A model generated the notes under the pieces. The model ran no database searches. It saw only the letters and a list, made by a program, of their open reading frames with translations, and was not told the origin of the DNA. From Eukaryota sp. TZLM1-RC (lineage: Eukaryota; Metamonada: BaSk clade): a DNA stretch of 64,000 nt. Position numbers and translations under genes: made by a program. The DNA lies in assembly GCA_040285825.1 (NCBI GenBank), contig JAUPSS010000013.1, forward strand, positions 124,001 through 188,000. Reading direction: 5' to 3'. This document shows positions 40,121 to 49,708 of this stretch, one piece after another (positions within the stretch are counted from its first letter, which is position 1; each line of letters opens with the position of its first letter).

Positions 40121-41716
40121 CTAGCTTGAATTTTGACCAAAAAACCCACCCAATTCTGTTTTTAAAGCAGCAATTCCGATTTCAGCATTATTGACTTCAG
40201 ACACACTACGTGAAATAGATTTAAACGTATCAGACAAGGAAGAATTCAGCTTTCGGTGGGCCTTTTTTGAAACAAAAACAGAAGCTTCCGAAACAGATTC
40301 CAGAGCATTCTTGATTGCTGACGTAACCTCTTTCCTTTTATTGACCCTGTTCAGGTCATTTCTAACCTTTGATGATGTGGTATGACGTGTACAATCAGTC
40401 AAATCAATCGAACTCGGATCAAAATCAATCAAAGGATCGTTGATTTCAGCTTTTAGTTGCCGGTAAAGCTGCCCTACTGGTTTAGATAAAAGTTTATCCT
40501 TTTCGAATTCATTTTCTGCTTCCTGGTCAATCAAATCACACGTCATCTTGATAAGATTATCGAGTGTGGATGATTTGACGTTATTGACCTTTGATTTTGA
40601 TTGATCGAAAACTTGATTGATTGATGATTGTTCGATTGGAGTTGTTAACTCTTGAGTGGCGGTCAAAAAGAATGATTGGTTGGTTTCCTCTGGTTCATTG
40701 ACTTCCGTTGACTTGATTGATTGATCACGTGACCCATCAATTAATGATTGAATCAACTGTTTTCTATTATGTTTTTCTTCAGCAACTTTATTAATTGAAT
40801 TCCACAAATGACTACTGTGTTCTTTTAAAATTTTGGGTTGACACTGGTCAAATTTTGAAATTTTGGTCTGAGATCCTTGCCTTTTTTGAACTGTTATCGG
40901 TACATTTAAAACAATTTTTTCCTTGAATGGATTTGAACTTAAATCCACTTCTTTTAATTTAGAAAAAGAATTCAATAGAATAACAGAATCCATTGTCTTT
41001 AATCTATTTTCTGCAATATTAAGAATAGACAATTCTGGAATTATTTCAGAAATTTTAGTAATTTTATTCCTTGATATATCTAATTCACAGAGATTTGTCA
41101 TTTGCTTTAACACATTAAAAGAATTAGAGCCGAGTAAATTTCCCTTTACGTTCAAAAAAATTAGTTTTTTTAATGAGCTAATTACACAGGGCAAGGTGAC
41201 CAAGTTGTTAAATGAAAGATCTAAATATTCCAAATTTGGAATGAAAGTAAAACAAATTAAACCGCCAGAGTTGATGAAATTAAATGAAAGATCAAGTGAC
41301 TTTAACTGGGAAAATGGTTTACTTAGGGTTAGGGTTGGGGTATTGATTGAATTACAAGCTAAGCTAAGAGTTGTCAGAGCAGGGAAGAAAGGGAGAAAGT
41401 GGTGGAGGTTGAGGTGGTTATCTCGAGCGTCAATGTTGGCGAGGTTAGAAAAGAAGGAAAAATCGGCGGTATTGGCAGCAGTGAAACCCTTTGAGCGGAT
41501 AAACAGAGAAGAGAGTTGTGAAGGGTGGAGATACGTTGGAGAAGCGTCAAGGATAGCAAAGCCATCTAGAATGTTTTCAGGTGCCCTTGATGGTTGTAAC
41601 GAAGAATCATCTGGTTTGGATTGAATTGTTTTAACATGAGAAGCACAGCTGGAAGCGGAGGTTGGGGGTGCAGATGGGTTTAAGGACTGACCCGAAATCA
41701 TAGCTTTGGACAGCAT
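40121..41716 (-). CDS. Leucine-rich repeat protein, XRRA1-like
   Basis: 531 residues. After a Ser/Pro-rich head (1-45), ILDGFAILDAS opens the fold. Leucine-rich repeats follow from about 90 to 265: LANIDARDNHLNLHHF, ALTTLSLACNSI, LKSLDLSFNFI, LEYLDLSFNNLVTLP, LIFLNVKGNLL, LCELDISRNKI, LSILNIAENRL and LKEVDLSSNPF. The opening and the FPAL...LACN pattern resemble X-ray radiation resistance-associated protein 1 (XRRA1). The C-terminal half (about 290-531) is charged and helical with no named domain. XRRA1 function is poorly known. A second ATG at codon 6 (41,701) is an equally good start. Its start faces that of the farnesyl diphosphate synthase gene only 20-35 nt away. Confidence 0.65.
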   Translation of the reverse strand: MLSKAMISGQSLNPSAPPTSASSCASHVKTIQSKPDDSSLQPSRAPENILDGFAILDASPTYLHPSQLSSLFIRSKGFTAANTADFSFFSNLANIDARDNHLNLHHFLPFFPALTTLSLACNSINTPTLTLSKPFSQLKSLDLSFNFINSGGLICFTFIPNLEYLDLSFNNLVTLPCVISSLKKLIFLNVKGNLLGSNSFNVLKQMTNLCELDISRNKITKISEIIPELSILNIAENRLKTMDSVILLNSFSKLKEVDLSSNPFKEKIVLNVPITVQKRQGSQTKISKFDQCQPKILKEHSSHLWNSINKVAEEKHNRKQLIQSLIDGSRDQSIKSTEVNEPEETNQSFFLTATQELTTPIEQSSINQVFDQSKSKVNNVKSSTLDNLIKMTCDLIDQEAENEFEKDKLLSKPVGQLYRQLKAEINDPLIDFDPSSIDLTDCTRHTTSSKVRNDLNRVNKRKEVTSAIKNALESVSEASVFVSKKAHRKLNSSLSDTFKSISRSVSEVNNAEIGIAALKTELGGFFGQNSS

Positions 41717-41736
41717 CAGTGCATTTTTTTATAGTG
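41717..41736. promoter_or_regulatory. Very short divergent intergenic region
   Basis: Only 20 bases separate the outermost ATGs of the LRR gene (-, 41,716) and the farnesyl diphosphate synthase gene (+, 41,737). The sequence is T-rich (CATTTTTTTATAG). Any bidirectional promoter must overlap one of the coding regions or produce nearly leaderless transcripts. Confidence 0.5.
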
Positions 41737-42810
41737 ATGTTCAACTTAAGATCACGATTTCTTGACTTTTTTGACGATTTTTGGGTTCGTCTAGTAGATG
41801 CTGCTGTGGAGGAAGTTCCTTGTGCTCCTAATGTACAATCCGAAATTCGTACTCACGTTGAAGAGCTTTTAACTTACAATTTACAAGATGGAAAACTTCT
41901 GCGTGGATTGGGCGTTCTTGAAGTTGCTCAGCGTATACGTAAACTACAAGACAGACCTTTCACTAGTGATGATTTTGACAAAGCTGCTGCTTTAGGATGG
42001 GCTGTGGAAGTTCTCCAAGCTGCTTTTCTCGTGGCTGATGATGTCATGGATCATTCTCCTGTACGTAGAGGTAAACCTTCTTGGCATTGTAAGCAAGGTG
42101 TTGGTCTTGCTGCTGTGAATGACGCATTCCTACTCGAAAGTTTGGCCTTTAAAGCTGTTGATATATACTTTGACAATGACCCTCTACATTCCCAAATTAC
42201 TAGAACTATAAGATATGTTGCCCGGGTAACTGAATGGGGACAATTCTTAGACACTATTGGAACTCAGATCCCTCCTGAAACTATGGACATTGGACTTTTG
42301 CATGCTATAACGGTTTATAAAACGTCATACTACACCTTCTTCCTTCCTTTTTGTTTAGGTTTATTCGCCACTGGGTTTAGTTTGGACACTACTCTCAAAT
42401 CTCATATAGAAGCGCTTACAATGGTTTTAGGTAAACTTTTTCAAATACAGGATGACTATCTCGATGTATTTGGTGAAGAGAAAGTTGTTGGTAAAACCTC
42501 CACTGATTTAGTTGAACGAAAATGTGCATGGCCATTAGTATGTGCTCTAGACATTGTTCAGAAATCTGAGAACAAGAGAGAATTGTTTCCCAAACTATTG
42601 GGTCTTATTAATGACAAAGATGTTGATAAACTTCGCAACTTTATCCATGATGTTGGAGTGGAAAAGGAATACCTCATTGTTCAAAAAGAGCTTCGTGATG
42701 ATTTAGACCAAAAGTGTCAAGATTGTGTTGATAATGATAGTTTGGTTTTGAAAGCTGTGGCATTAGTTTGTAAAGATTTCGCTGTATATCTCAGTAATAG
42801 AGTTAAGTAA
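41737..42810 (+). CDS. FPPS: Farnesyl diphosphate synthase
   Basis: 357 residues. This all-helical prenyltransferase makes farnesyl diphosphate from isopentenyl and dimethylallyl/geranyl diphosphates, feeding sterol, dolichol and protein prenylation. The first aspartate-rich motif is DDVMD (Asp101-Asp105) in AAFLVADDVMDHSPVRRG, close to fungal and animal FPP synthases. The second is DDYLD (Asp239-Asp243) followed by FGEEKVVGKTSTDL. GKLLRG near residue 50 binds isopentenyl diphosphate, and YKTSYYTFFLP is the chain-length region helix. The frame is open a few codons further 5', but the first ATG is at 41,737. The Tyr/Thr-Phe residues before DDVMD fit an FPP rather than a GGPP product. Confidence 0.92.
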   Translation: MFNLRSRFLDFFDDFWVRLVDAAVEEVPCAPNVQSEIRTHVEELLTYNLQDGKLLRGLGVLEVAQRIRKLQDRPFTSDDFDKAAALGWAVEVLQAAFLVADDVMDHSPVRRGKPSWHCKQGVGLAAVNDAFLLESLAFKAVDIYFDNDPLHSQITRTIRYVARVTEWGQFLDTIGTQIPPETMDIGLLHAITVYKTSYYTFFLPFCLGLFATGFSLDTTLKSHIEALTMVLGKLFQIQDDYLDVFGEEKVVGKTSTDLVERKCAWPLVCALDIVQKSENKRELFPKLLGLINDKDVDKLRNFIHDVGVEKEYLIVQKELRDDLDQKCQDCVDNDSLVLKAVALVCKDFAVYLSNRVK

Positions 42811-43727
42811 GGTTTTGGAGTCATTTGTACTTGATTGTTTAATCTAGTGTTTTATTAAATCTTGTTTGATTTTATTTATAACAATTCAACTAATCATTTC
42901 TCAAATTCAAGTTAATCATTTCAAGAACGGCTGTAAAATGTTTCTAATGATAAGGACGAACGATTACATGGATGTCTCAGCGCAGTGAGCAAGCAGGTGA
43001 TTTCAATCAACAACGTAAAAATTTGATTGAATGATTTTTCAAAAATTCCTTATAAACTGTCTCTGAATCTTTAATTGCATCATCTGCCCATTTTTTAATT
43101 TCATCAAAAAAGAGTGAATGACTCTAGAATATTCAAATTGATTTTTCCCGAAAATAAACATCTTTTCTGGTCACCAAATTTAAGCTCAATCTATTTTATT
43201 AAAAAGTCTAACAAATAACTTGTAACTTCTTGATATTACAAGAAGTTGCTGTTAGTACCGTGAAGAACAAAATTCAAGTCAGGTTGTTGTGCTGAATCAG
43301 ATTAAAAGATTTTTCTTTATACAATGTGAGCTTATTTAATGATATATGAATGTCAGATGTACAGTTGCGGACTTGATCAAATATGATGATGAACAAAAGA
43401 CATTAGAAGGTTCGATAACTCTATTTATCTGGATTTACCTGTTGACAAAATCAACAGAATCCGATTATTTATTTCTTTATTTTTAGTTAAGGAGAATTTT
43501 AATTTCAAGGAAAAAATTAAACCAACACAATGTAGAGAAGATCTTGGACTATAGTCATTGTTGTAATAAATAGTAGCTTTTAATTCGACTACTGGTTTAA
43601 TAACAGGTCAGTAACATCATTGGAAGGCTCTTTTTGTTCAATAGAAATAAAATGGCTTGTCTGAATATGTTTGCAATTGCTGAAATTAGAATGAGTGGCA
43701 ATGAAAGACCTCAGTATCTGTGTAGTT
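42811..43727. other. No supported gene
   Basis: AT-rich. A perfect 9-bp inverted repeat (AACTTCTTG and CAAGAAGTT, 43,224-43,247, 6-nt loop) could form a hairpin. A minus-strand stretch at about 43,010-43,115 reads as a helix (FFDEIKKWADDAIKDSETVY) but has no start or extension. Confidence 0.4.
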
Positions 43728-43758
43728 GATAGTTTTTGTAATTATTCCACACGAAAAT
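43728..43758 (+). promoter_or_regulatory. Upstream element shared with the gene at 29,263
   Basis: GATAGTTTTTGTA followed by ATTATTCCACACGAAAAT ends 55 nt before the ATG at 43,814. It matches 29,185-29,213 with a 2-nt length difference and one further substitution in the core. Confidence 0.4.
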
Positions 43759-43813
43759 TGATCGTGTATTTATGGGAATTTCCCACATTAATTCATAACA
43801 ATGTTTGAGTGAC

Positions 43814-44497
43814 ATGGTCATCAACGAGTATTCATCTATAGAGACCATCACCCTTGAAGTTTTGTTGTCAAATGCTTCTTTACCAGCTTTATCTATAGAC
43901 GATGATTCTTTAACCAGCGCTTTTTTGAATTGTCGCTTAGCTGCTGCTCGATGTGATCTGCCTCACAACATCGATAGCACAATCAACTCTCTTATTGATC
44001 TGTTCCAAACGAGTTGCCCCTTGCGGCTCTCTCTGGCTTCCACCTTTGTTTCATACTTGTTACAACAATTAAACACTACGGACACTTCTCTCTTAACCAC
44101 TCAAATCGAAGTTGTTATTCAAAACTCTCTGTACACTCTTCAAACCATCCAAAGCCAGCATACAAGTCACTCAAACACTTCAAACTGGAACCTTGCCGTC
44201 ACTTGCGTTGTTCATCTTCTTTACCAAGCTCTTTTGTTTTTGTGTGATACGTGCGTTCTCAACAATAGAACGTTCACCATTATTGAACATGCGGTCAGTG
44301 GTATTTTTCAAGTTTTTTTCACTACTGATTGTACAGATTCTTTTCATCTATTGACACAAACCCATCATTTTCTGCTTAATTTAAATACTGATTTCTTATC
44401 GCTCGCTATTAATTGTTTCAAACGCTATATTGATGTTTCTCCACAGAGTATATTATCTGAACAATGTCAAATTTTGATTGATAGTATGTCTAGTTGA
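43814..44497 (+). CDS. Uncharacterised helical protein
   Basis: 227 residues from the ATG at 43,814. The sequence is a series of Leu/Ile-rich amphipathic helices with Thr/Ser loops (for example LASTFVSYLLQQLNT, LAVTCVVHLLYQALLFL, LLTQTHHFLLNL). The spacing suggests an alpha-solenoid of HEAT/ARM type, but no repeat consensus is convincing. One segment (about 135-155) is hydrophobic enough to be a membrane helix. There is no signal peptide. I recognise no family. Confidence 0.5.
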   Translation: MVINEYSSIETITLEVLLSNASLPALSIDDDSLTSAFLNCRLAAARCDLPHNIDSTINSLIDLFQTSCPLRLSLASTFVSYLLQQLNTTDTSLLTTQIEVVIQNSLYTLQTIQSQHTSHSNTSNWNLAVTCVVHLLYQALLFLCDTCVLNNRTFTIIEHAVSGIFQVFFTTDCTDSFHLLTQTHHFLLNLNTDFLSLAINCFKRYIDVSPQSILSEQCQILIDSMSS

Positions 44498-44939
44498 TTG
44501 TCAATCAAAGAGATTGATTGGGAAATAAACAGTTTTTCATTCAAAATTACGGAAAAACTCCAACATCCACAAGTTCATAATTGTTGACTCAACGACTTGC
44601 TGACTTAATGACGAATCTACCTTGATTGCAAACATTTGAGTCAAAGTTGCACCTCCAATAATTTCTACATCAGTTGACCCTTCAACACAATAGGCTATTC
44701 ACTGTTATCCTGGCTTGAACATGTTATGAGGTAATGTGTATAGTGTGTAATTGTCCTTTTGAAATAGTATCTTGATCGATTACAGAGTCTGAAACATGCA
44801 ACCCCTAACAGTTGTAGCTTACATTCTTGGTAATATTCTTGAGCAAAGTTGTATAAGTAAGTACATACCCAAATTTTATAAAAACGAATCACCATTATAC
44901 AACAAGATATTTTGTTTTGAAAATATGTGGAGTTTGACT
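44498..44939. other. No supported gene
   Basis: Spacer without a supported feature. Confidence 0.4.
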
Positions 44940-45035
44940 GTTTTCGTTTATTACCATTAGAAAAAGGTGTGTGCGAGAACAAGTCATCAAATTCATGACT
45001 ATTTGTCACCATTCTATCGCGAAAGTTTTGTTCAT
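44940..45035 (+). mobile_element. Short subfamily C retrotransposon remnant
   Basis: About 90 bp matching the subfamily C stretch that encodes LEKGVCEN...LFVTIVPRRF, with stops. It is a small internal fragment. Confidence 0.5.
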
Positions 45036-45120
45036 TTTTGAAATTGATGAAATTTAATAATCTTTATAACAATTTGTCTTGATTAAAATAATGGTCTTAA
45101 ATTACTAAATAAGATATTGC

Positions 45121-45489
45121 CTACTTAAAAGCAGCAAATGACCGATGAGTTTCACTTTGAAAACGATGAAGACATTTTGTGGGACATTTCGTAAATTGAT
45201 TTCGGTAAGATTCTAATTGATTTGATGAAAGATTACAAGGAGCACTGGCTACTTTGGAAGGACTAGGAGGTTGAAAATGAAGCCGAGTAGTTGTAATAAA
45301 CTGATTGTCACAGATCTGGCTTCCTTCACTAGATGGCTCTTTGTTGCAGCTAATGGTATCTTGGTATATGGTTTTAAAATGAGAAGAAGAGGATGATATA
45401 TTGAGTGGTTTGGGTGTAGGCGCGGTGGCTCTCTCCTCAAACCAGTTACCGATCAAGCACGAACGGTTGTAGAGAGGCCGCTCAGACAT
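45121..45489 (-). CDS. Small CFAP107-like ciliary protein
   Basis: 122 residues starting MSERPLYNRSCLIGNWFEER. The LIGNWFEER segment followed by a Tyr-containing SHFKTIYQD matches the N-terminal signature of CFAP107 (C1orf158) and related microtubule inner proteins (GNWxEER...Y). The rest is low-complexity with Pro/Ser and scattered Arg/His/Phe, as is common in proteins threaded through axonemal microtubules. The ATG is well defined and there is no signal peptide. The match rests on one short motif, so the family name is tentative. It agrees with the DRC9-like gene in pointing to a motile flagellum. Confidence 0.5.
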   Translation of the reverse strand: MSERPLYNRSCLIGNWFEERATAPTPKPLNISSSSSHFKTIYQDTISCNKEPSSEGSQICDNQFITTTRLHFQPPSPSKVASAPCNLSSNQLESYRNQFTKCPTKCLHRFQSETHRSFAAFK

Positions 45490-45620
45490 TGGGTACTAAC
45501 ACAAAAATATGAACAGGAGAAACTTGATCTTTTCGAAATTGTGAACCGTTTTCATAAATGGGCAGTGCAAAATAAAAAACAATACAATATAAAATATACA
45601 AGAATCATCAAACTAAAGTC

Positions 45621-46335
45621 TTTTATTGAACTACAAAACTTAATAATATTAAATCAGAACTAATGGACCCAAATTCCATGAACCAACACTTAAAATACTG
45701 ATCAGCTTTTTTTCTCGCCATTGCTTCTCTTACTTCATGAAGAAACCGATCTGATTTTCTAATTAAAGCAAATTGAATTCCAGAGCTCCATAAAAGATAT
45801 CAAATGTTTTATTGTTTTTTCTTGAACCAATTCCTGGAAATCATTCAAAAAAGTTCCTGCTTCTACTGATATTCTTCCATGTATAAAAAATGGGAAATCA
45901 ATAAAAAATAGTGGTCTGTTTCTGTCAGCATTAGCTTCTTCGATACCTTTGCCATGTTTTCTATGTTTTTCCTTCGCCATTAATTCAAAAGCTTTTACAG
46001 GATTAAGCTTCCTTCTTTGAACCAAAGTGTGATTTGCAACATTACGGGAGACAAAATCAAAAACAGTTTCAGAGTAATCAATCCAATGGCAGTAAATATC
46101 ATTTTTCATAACAGAACCAAACTTATTCAAGGGCACCGTTTGTTTCTTCTTTTCAAGTTCATACATACATGTAATTGTTGCATTTTTTGCCGTATCAAAC
46201 ACAGTATTTCCAACGTCATCATGCAATGGAGACGATAAGCTTTCAATTTAGAAGAATTCAGAGAATATTGCAAGTTGAGCTGTGCAATTTTAAACAAATT
46301 ATTGTTCAATACACCTTGCACTTTTCTACACTATT
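45621..46335 (-). pseudogene. Subfamily C retrotransposon, 5'-truncated and decayed
   Basis: The minus strand carries the C-terminal region: HDDVGNTVFDTAKNA, NDIYCHWIDYSETVFDFVS (endonuclease core with Asp kept) and FIDFPFFIHGRISVEAG. It then breaks near the WxxR/N end and continues to a tail ending near TTTATTGAA (45,622). A frameshift lies near 45,770 and stops occur upstream. It lies directly next to the subfamily D copy. Confidence 0.75.
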
Positions 46336-46383
46336 TTTTTTCAGTTAAATTCTTTTTTCATTAATTTCAATTTTATTAAAAAC

Positions 46384-47935
46384 CTATAAATCAACATCTA
46401 AAAAGTCCATCTCTTCCAAAACAAAAACACTAGATACAACTCTCTCATAGTGAGATCCAAGAGAAAGCAAAGTATCAGAAACCATCTTCAACATCCCGTT
46501 AAAAATAGAAAACATAATTCTATTTTGCCAAAACAATCTGTTGAAGTTTCTGTTAGTTCTTCTCCTTACAATCATTTCAAAATCTTCCAAAAAACGTAAA
46601 GCCGTTGGTGCAAGTGAACCATAAAAAGAAATTACAAATGGGTACAATTTGTATTTTGCACGCTGTGAACTGGCCAGTTTGGACAATGGTTCATTGTGTT
46701 TTTTGAATTTGAAATTTTCAGCATTTGAAAGAGGATTAACAATTTCAGAATTAACAAGCCTTTCATTTGAGGCATTACAAGGATCAACAGACATTAGATC
46801 CATTAAAATGAAGCTTCCATCCAATCTAGCTAAAATTACATCACCTCTATTATTCTTATGAAAATCATCTTCAGTGTCAAACAGATTTGACAACAGTGGT
46901 TCCAAAAAGGATTCATTTCTATGAGACTTACACATACAATATAACTGGTATTTTACAACATCATGAACCTTGCTTCTAAAAGTAACAAAATGTTTACAAT
47001 TTAACAAATGAGTAGTTGTAATTTCTCGAGAACATTTACAAATTAAATTATGAGGTAAATTATCAGGCCAGATAAAGGAACGAAATCTCATATTCAGCGT
47101 CCAAGCAGAATCGGATAAGAGAGTACCATAAACTTGTGGAATTGTTGTTACTAAGGCAGAAGAAGTACTGTCACACATATCTTGTAAAAGATTTGCAAAG
47201 GCGGGATTCTTTTACTTGGCCAAGCCAAGTCTAACATCAAAATCCAAGCTTTCAAAAATCTTTGACAATTTTTGTTGAAGCTTTTTACAGCAAAACTGTA
47301 AATTAAAAAGAGATCGGTTTGGAATTTCTTGAATTGATTGAGGAAAACATTTGGTCCAAATTTGTGGTGGCAATCTGTCAAGTTCACAAGATAACTCATA
47401 CAAATATGGACTGCAACTGGGAACTAACAGATGAGAATCATTAGGAAATCTACGACAAATTCATAAATTTAATTTTTGCCACCACCCAAGAATGCTGATT
47501 GACACAAAATTGAAGATTTAGTAAATCCAATACCACCCAAATTTGCTGAAGAAAATAAGTGATTTTTCAACATTCCTGGTTCTACATCCAATCAATCAGC
47601 AAAAAATTCTGTTCTCAATGAATTAAAAGAACGACAAAAATCTAATGCTATGGAAGGAGCACAAGATCTCAAAATGTGGGTTATTCTCCCAGTGTAGCAA
47701 ATTTTAAGCATGAAAAATTTAATATGTTTTTCTATATCTAAAGAAGAAATTGAATCAAGTTCAATTTTTATATTTTCCAAAATAACTTACAATTCATTCT
47801 GAATTTGAGGCACGTTTCCTAACCAACAACCAAGGAACTTAAAAGCATCACTACTATAATTAGTAAAACGGACAATAGAATCGTTTATCATGAGATTTTC
47901 AGCAGATGAAATAAGTCAGTTCAATTCAGAGTCAT
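46384..47935 (-). pseudogene. Non-LTR retrotransposon, subfamily D, 5'-truncated
   Basis: This is the best subfamily D copy. From about 47,880 down it reads the post-RT region (FLGCWLGNVPQ, DIEKHIKFFMLKICYTGR, PSIALDFCRSFNSLR), interrupted by stops and shifts near 47,790, 47,600, 47,450 and 47,210. From 47,178 to 46,384 a 264-codon frame is open and holds the zinc motif CKCSREITTTHLLNC, the endonuclease core RGDVILARLDGSFILMDLMS and the C-terminus (FWQNRIMFSIFNGML). The RT catalytic part is absent. Confidence 0.8.
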
Positions 47936-47954
47936 TTCTTGACATTACGGTTCT

Positions 47955-48326
47955 ATGGACATTTCTAATCTTCAACAATCAGCAGACACAGTCTCTAGGA
48001 GTTTGGAGTCCATTCAGCAAAACCTTGAGACCAATGTGGACTCTCTTTGCTCAAACACATTCAATCACTTATCAATCTTAAGAGATCTCTGCCTGGAATT
48101 TGAATCATCTTGTGACAATTCGTTTGAGTCGTCTCTCAGTTTCCTGGATAACGTGAACAAGATCAATTCCGAAATAGGCCGTGTAAGTGCGTTATCCGAT
48201 AAGCTAGTGGTACTAAACCTAATTGCTGATCAGCTTTCTGAAGGTGTGGAGGATGTTATCTCAAAGTACTCCGAACATACTGATCTTGAAGAAGGGGTTG
48301 ATCACTCCATTGAGTCACCCAGTTGA
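47955..48326 (+). CDS. Small coiled-coil protein, possibly BLOC-1/BORC-subunit-like
   Basis: 123 residues from ATG 47,955. Almost all of it is predicted helix with heptad spacing (LQQSADTVSRSLESIQQNL; INSEIGRVSALSDKL; LNLIADQLSEGVEDVIS), ending in an acidic tail. The IADQLxxGVxDVI end recalls the closing motif of BLOC-1 and BORC subunits, which help position lysosome-related organelles. The resemblance is short and could be chance among coiled coils. The ATG lies right at the boundary with the subfamily D retrotransposon, so the promoter may overlap the inserted element. Confidence 0.5.
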   Translation: MDISNLQQSADTVSRSLESIQQNLETNVDSLCSNTFNHLSILRDLCLEFESSCDNSFESSLSFLDNVNKINSEIGRVSALSDKLVVLNLIADQLSEGVEDVISKYSEHTDLEEGVDHSIESPS

Positions 48327-48598
48327 GGTTTCGATGTACCTCTATTTGTTTGGTGTTGCATGGTGTTTTTAATTTGCTGTTGTACTTGACTTCTGTTAAG
48401 CAGATGTTATTACTCCATATTAGGCTTCTTTTGTTCAATTGAAAGTGTATAATAATTTAATGGTTAGAATATTTTTGTACAAAAAGTTTAAAAAAGTTTT
48501 TTATATAACTGATTCCAAAGTGGCTGCCATGTTGATTTAATGATATGATTGAAATCAAATGAAGTTATCTAAAATTGGTAAGTCACACAAACTGGCAA

Positions 48599-49708
48599 TC
48601 AAACCTTCTTTGCTTCAAAATAAAAACAATCATATTCATTACGTCCCAGACCCTCTAGGTTTTGACAATACTGGCATCGTGAAAAGCGGTGATTCGACAC
48701 TACAAAGCCTACACGTTCTATAACCTTAATAACTTCTTCATGAGAAAGTTCAATGCTCACAAAGCCTGCTGAAGACGTTTCCCTTGTCCAATGGTAGGTG
48801 AGAGGTCCAATGTTAACCCACAGACCATCCTTTTTGAGAATCTTATGAATAATCTCTATGTACTCAATGACATTCGTTGCGGTATCTAAGAACCAGCAGG
48901 TCGCGATCCCGTCAAACTCTTCGTCATCCTTGAATGCATCAACGAAATCTGCTGCCCCTATCTGCATTTTAGGAGGTCCCGGTAGCATTGGAAAGCTAGA
49001 CGGGTCGACATCAGGAATGTTAACAGGAGATAGGATGTCTTTATTACATTTAACATTACTTAAAGAGTGAATAAAAGGATATATGGAAAACTGATTTTCT
49101 TCACACCTATTTAAAACAAAACCAGACATTAAAATCATATAAAATGAAAACTCAATCCCAGTGGTAACAAATCCCTTTCTACACAGCTCCCATACTAACC
49201 TACCTAGCCCGCATCCAGGAACCAAAATCTTAATGTCTTGGTTATATCTTTCCTCAGGTGTGCTGGAAAAATGGCGACACAATGCATCAATCAATGGTTG
49301 AAATGATTGGTCCCGTTCGGTCTTACCTTCAATGCTCCACTCTCTAAACAAACATTTCAGCGTTGCATTAACCTTATCGTGCTGATCTGCTTGAAAGATG
49401 AGTTCTCCATTGAGGGCTAGTTGGAATTTTCTACGAACTTCAGGAGTGATTTCAGTGGCAACTTGGAAGAAGGGAGGGGCCTTTGAGACTGTGGATAGAA
49501 ATTCACCATTGAGAATGTAACACTGGGACAATTTGTTTAGCTTTTCAGCATATTCGGGTATGAGGTCACGATGGGATTGAGGCAAGGATTCAAAGTCTTG
49601 CTGGTAGAATTTGAGGACTTGAGAGAGAAAGATTGAGTAACGATTGAAAGAGCTAACGACCATTAAATAGTGGTCAAAGTCATTGAGAGGTCCACCATCA
49701 TCAGACAT
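48599..49708 (-). CDS. CARNMT1: Carnosine N-methyltransferase family protein (N2227)
   Basis: 369 residues from the ATG at 49,708 (MSDDGGPLND); the frame is open 16 codons further without an ATG. It is a class I SAM-dependent methyltransferase of the N2227 family. In animals and fungi these methylate the imidazole of carnosine-like dipeptides or protein histidines. SAM-binding motif I is ILVPGCGLGRLVWEL (161-175), followed by GIEFSFYMILMSGFVLNRC (184-202), YPFIHS, PDVDP (232-236), GDF-like AADFVDAF and ATCWFLDTATNVIEYI (269-284). LWVNIGPLTYHW (296-307) and the IELSHEEV helix complete it. All family landmarks are in order and the length is normal. The natural substrate in this organism is unknown. 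Confidence 0.9.
   Translation of the reverse strand: MSDDGGPLNDFDHYLMVVSSFNRYSIFLSQVLKFYQQDFESLPQSHRDLIPEYAEKLNKLSQCYILNGEFLSTVSKAPPFFQVATEITPEVRRKFQLALNGELIFQADQHDKVNATLKCLFREWSIEGKTERDQSFQPLIDALCRHFSSTPEERYNQDIKILVPGCGLGRLVWELCRKGFVTTGIEFSFYMILMSGFVLNRCEENQFSIYPFIHSLSNVKCNKDILSPVNIPDVDPSSFPMLPGPPKMQIGAADFVDAFKDDEEFDGIATCWFLDTATNVIEYIEIIHKILKKDGLWVNIGPLTYHWTRETSSAGFVSIELSHEEVIKVIERVGFVVSNHRFSRCQYCQNLEGLGRNEYDCFYFEAKKV

Noticed and set aside
41322-41340. Telomere-like CTTAGGGTTAGGGTT
   Set aside because: It lies inside the LRR gene and simply encodes LTLS-type residues in a repeat; no reason to call it telomeric.
43010-43115. Minus-strand stretch encoding FFDEIKKWADDAIKDSETVY
   Set aside because: Only about 35 codons, no ATG and no continuation on either side; too short to support.
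43224-43247. 9-bp perfect hairpin considered as a terminator
   Set aside because: It is far from any gene end, and factor-independent hairpin terminators are not expected in nuclear protein-coding genes.
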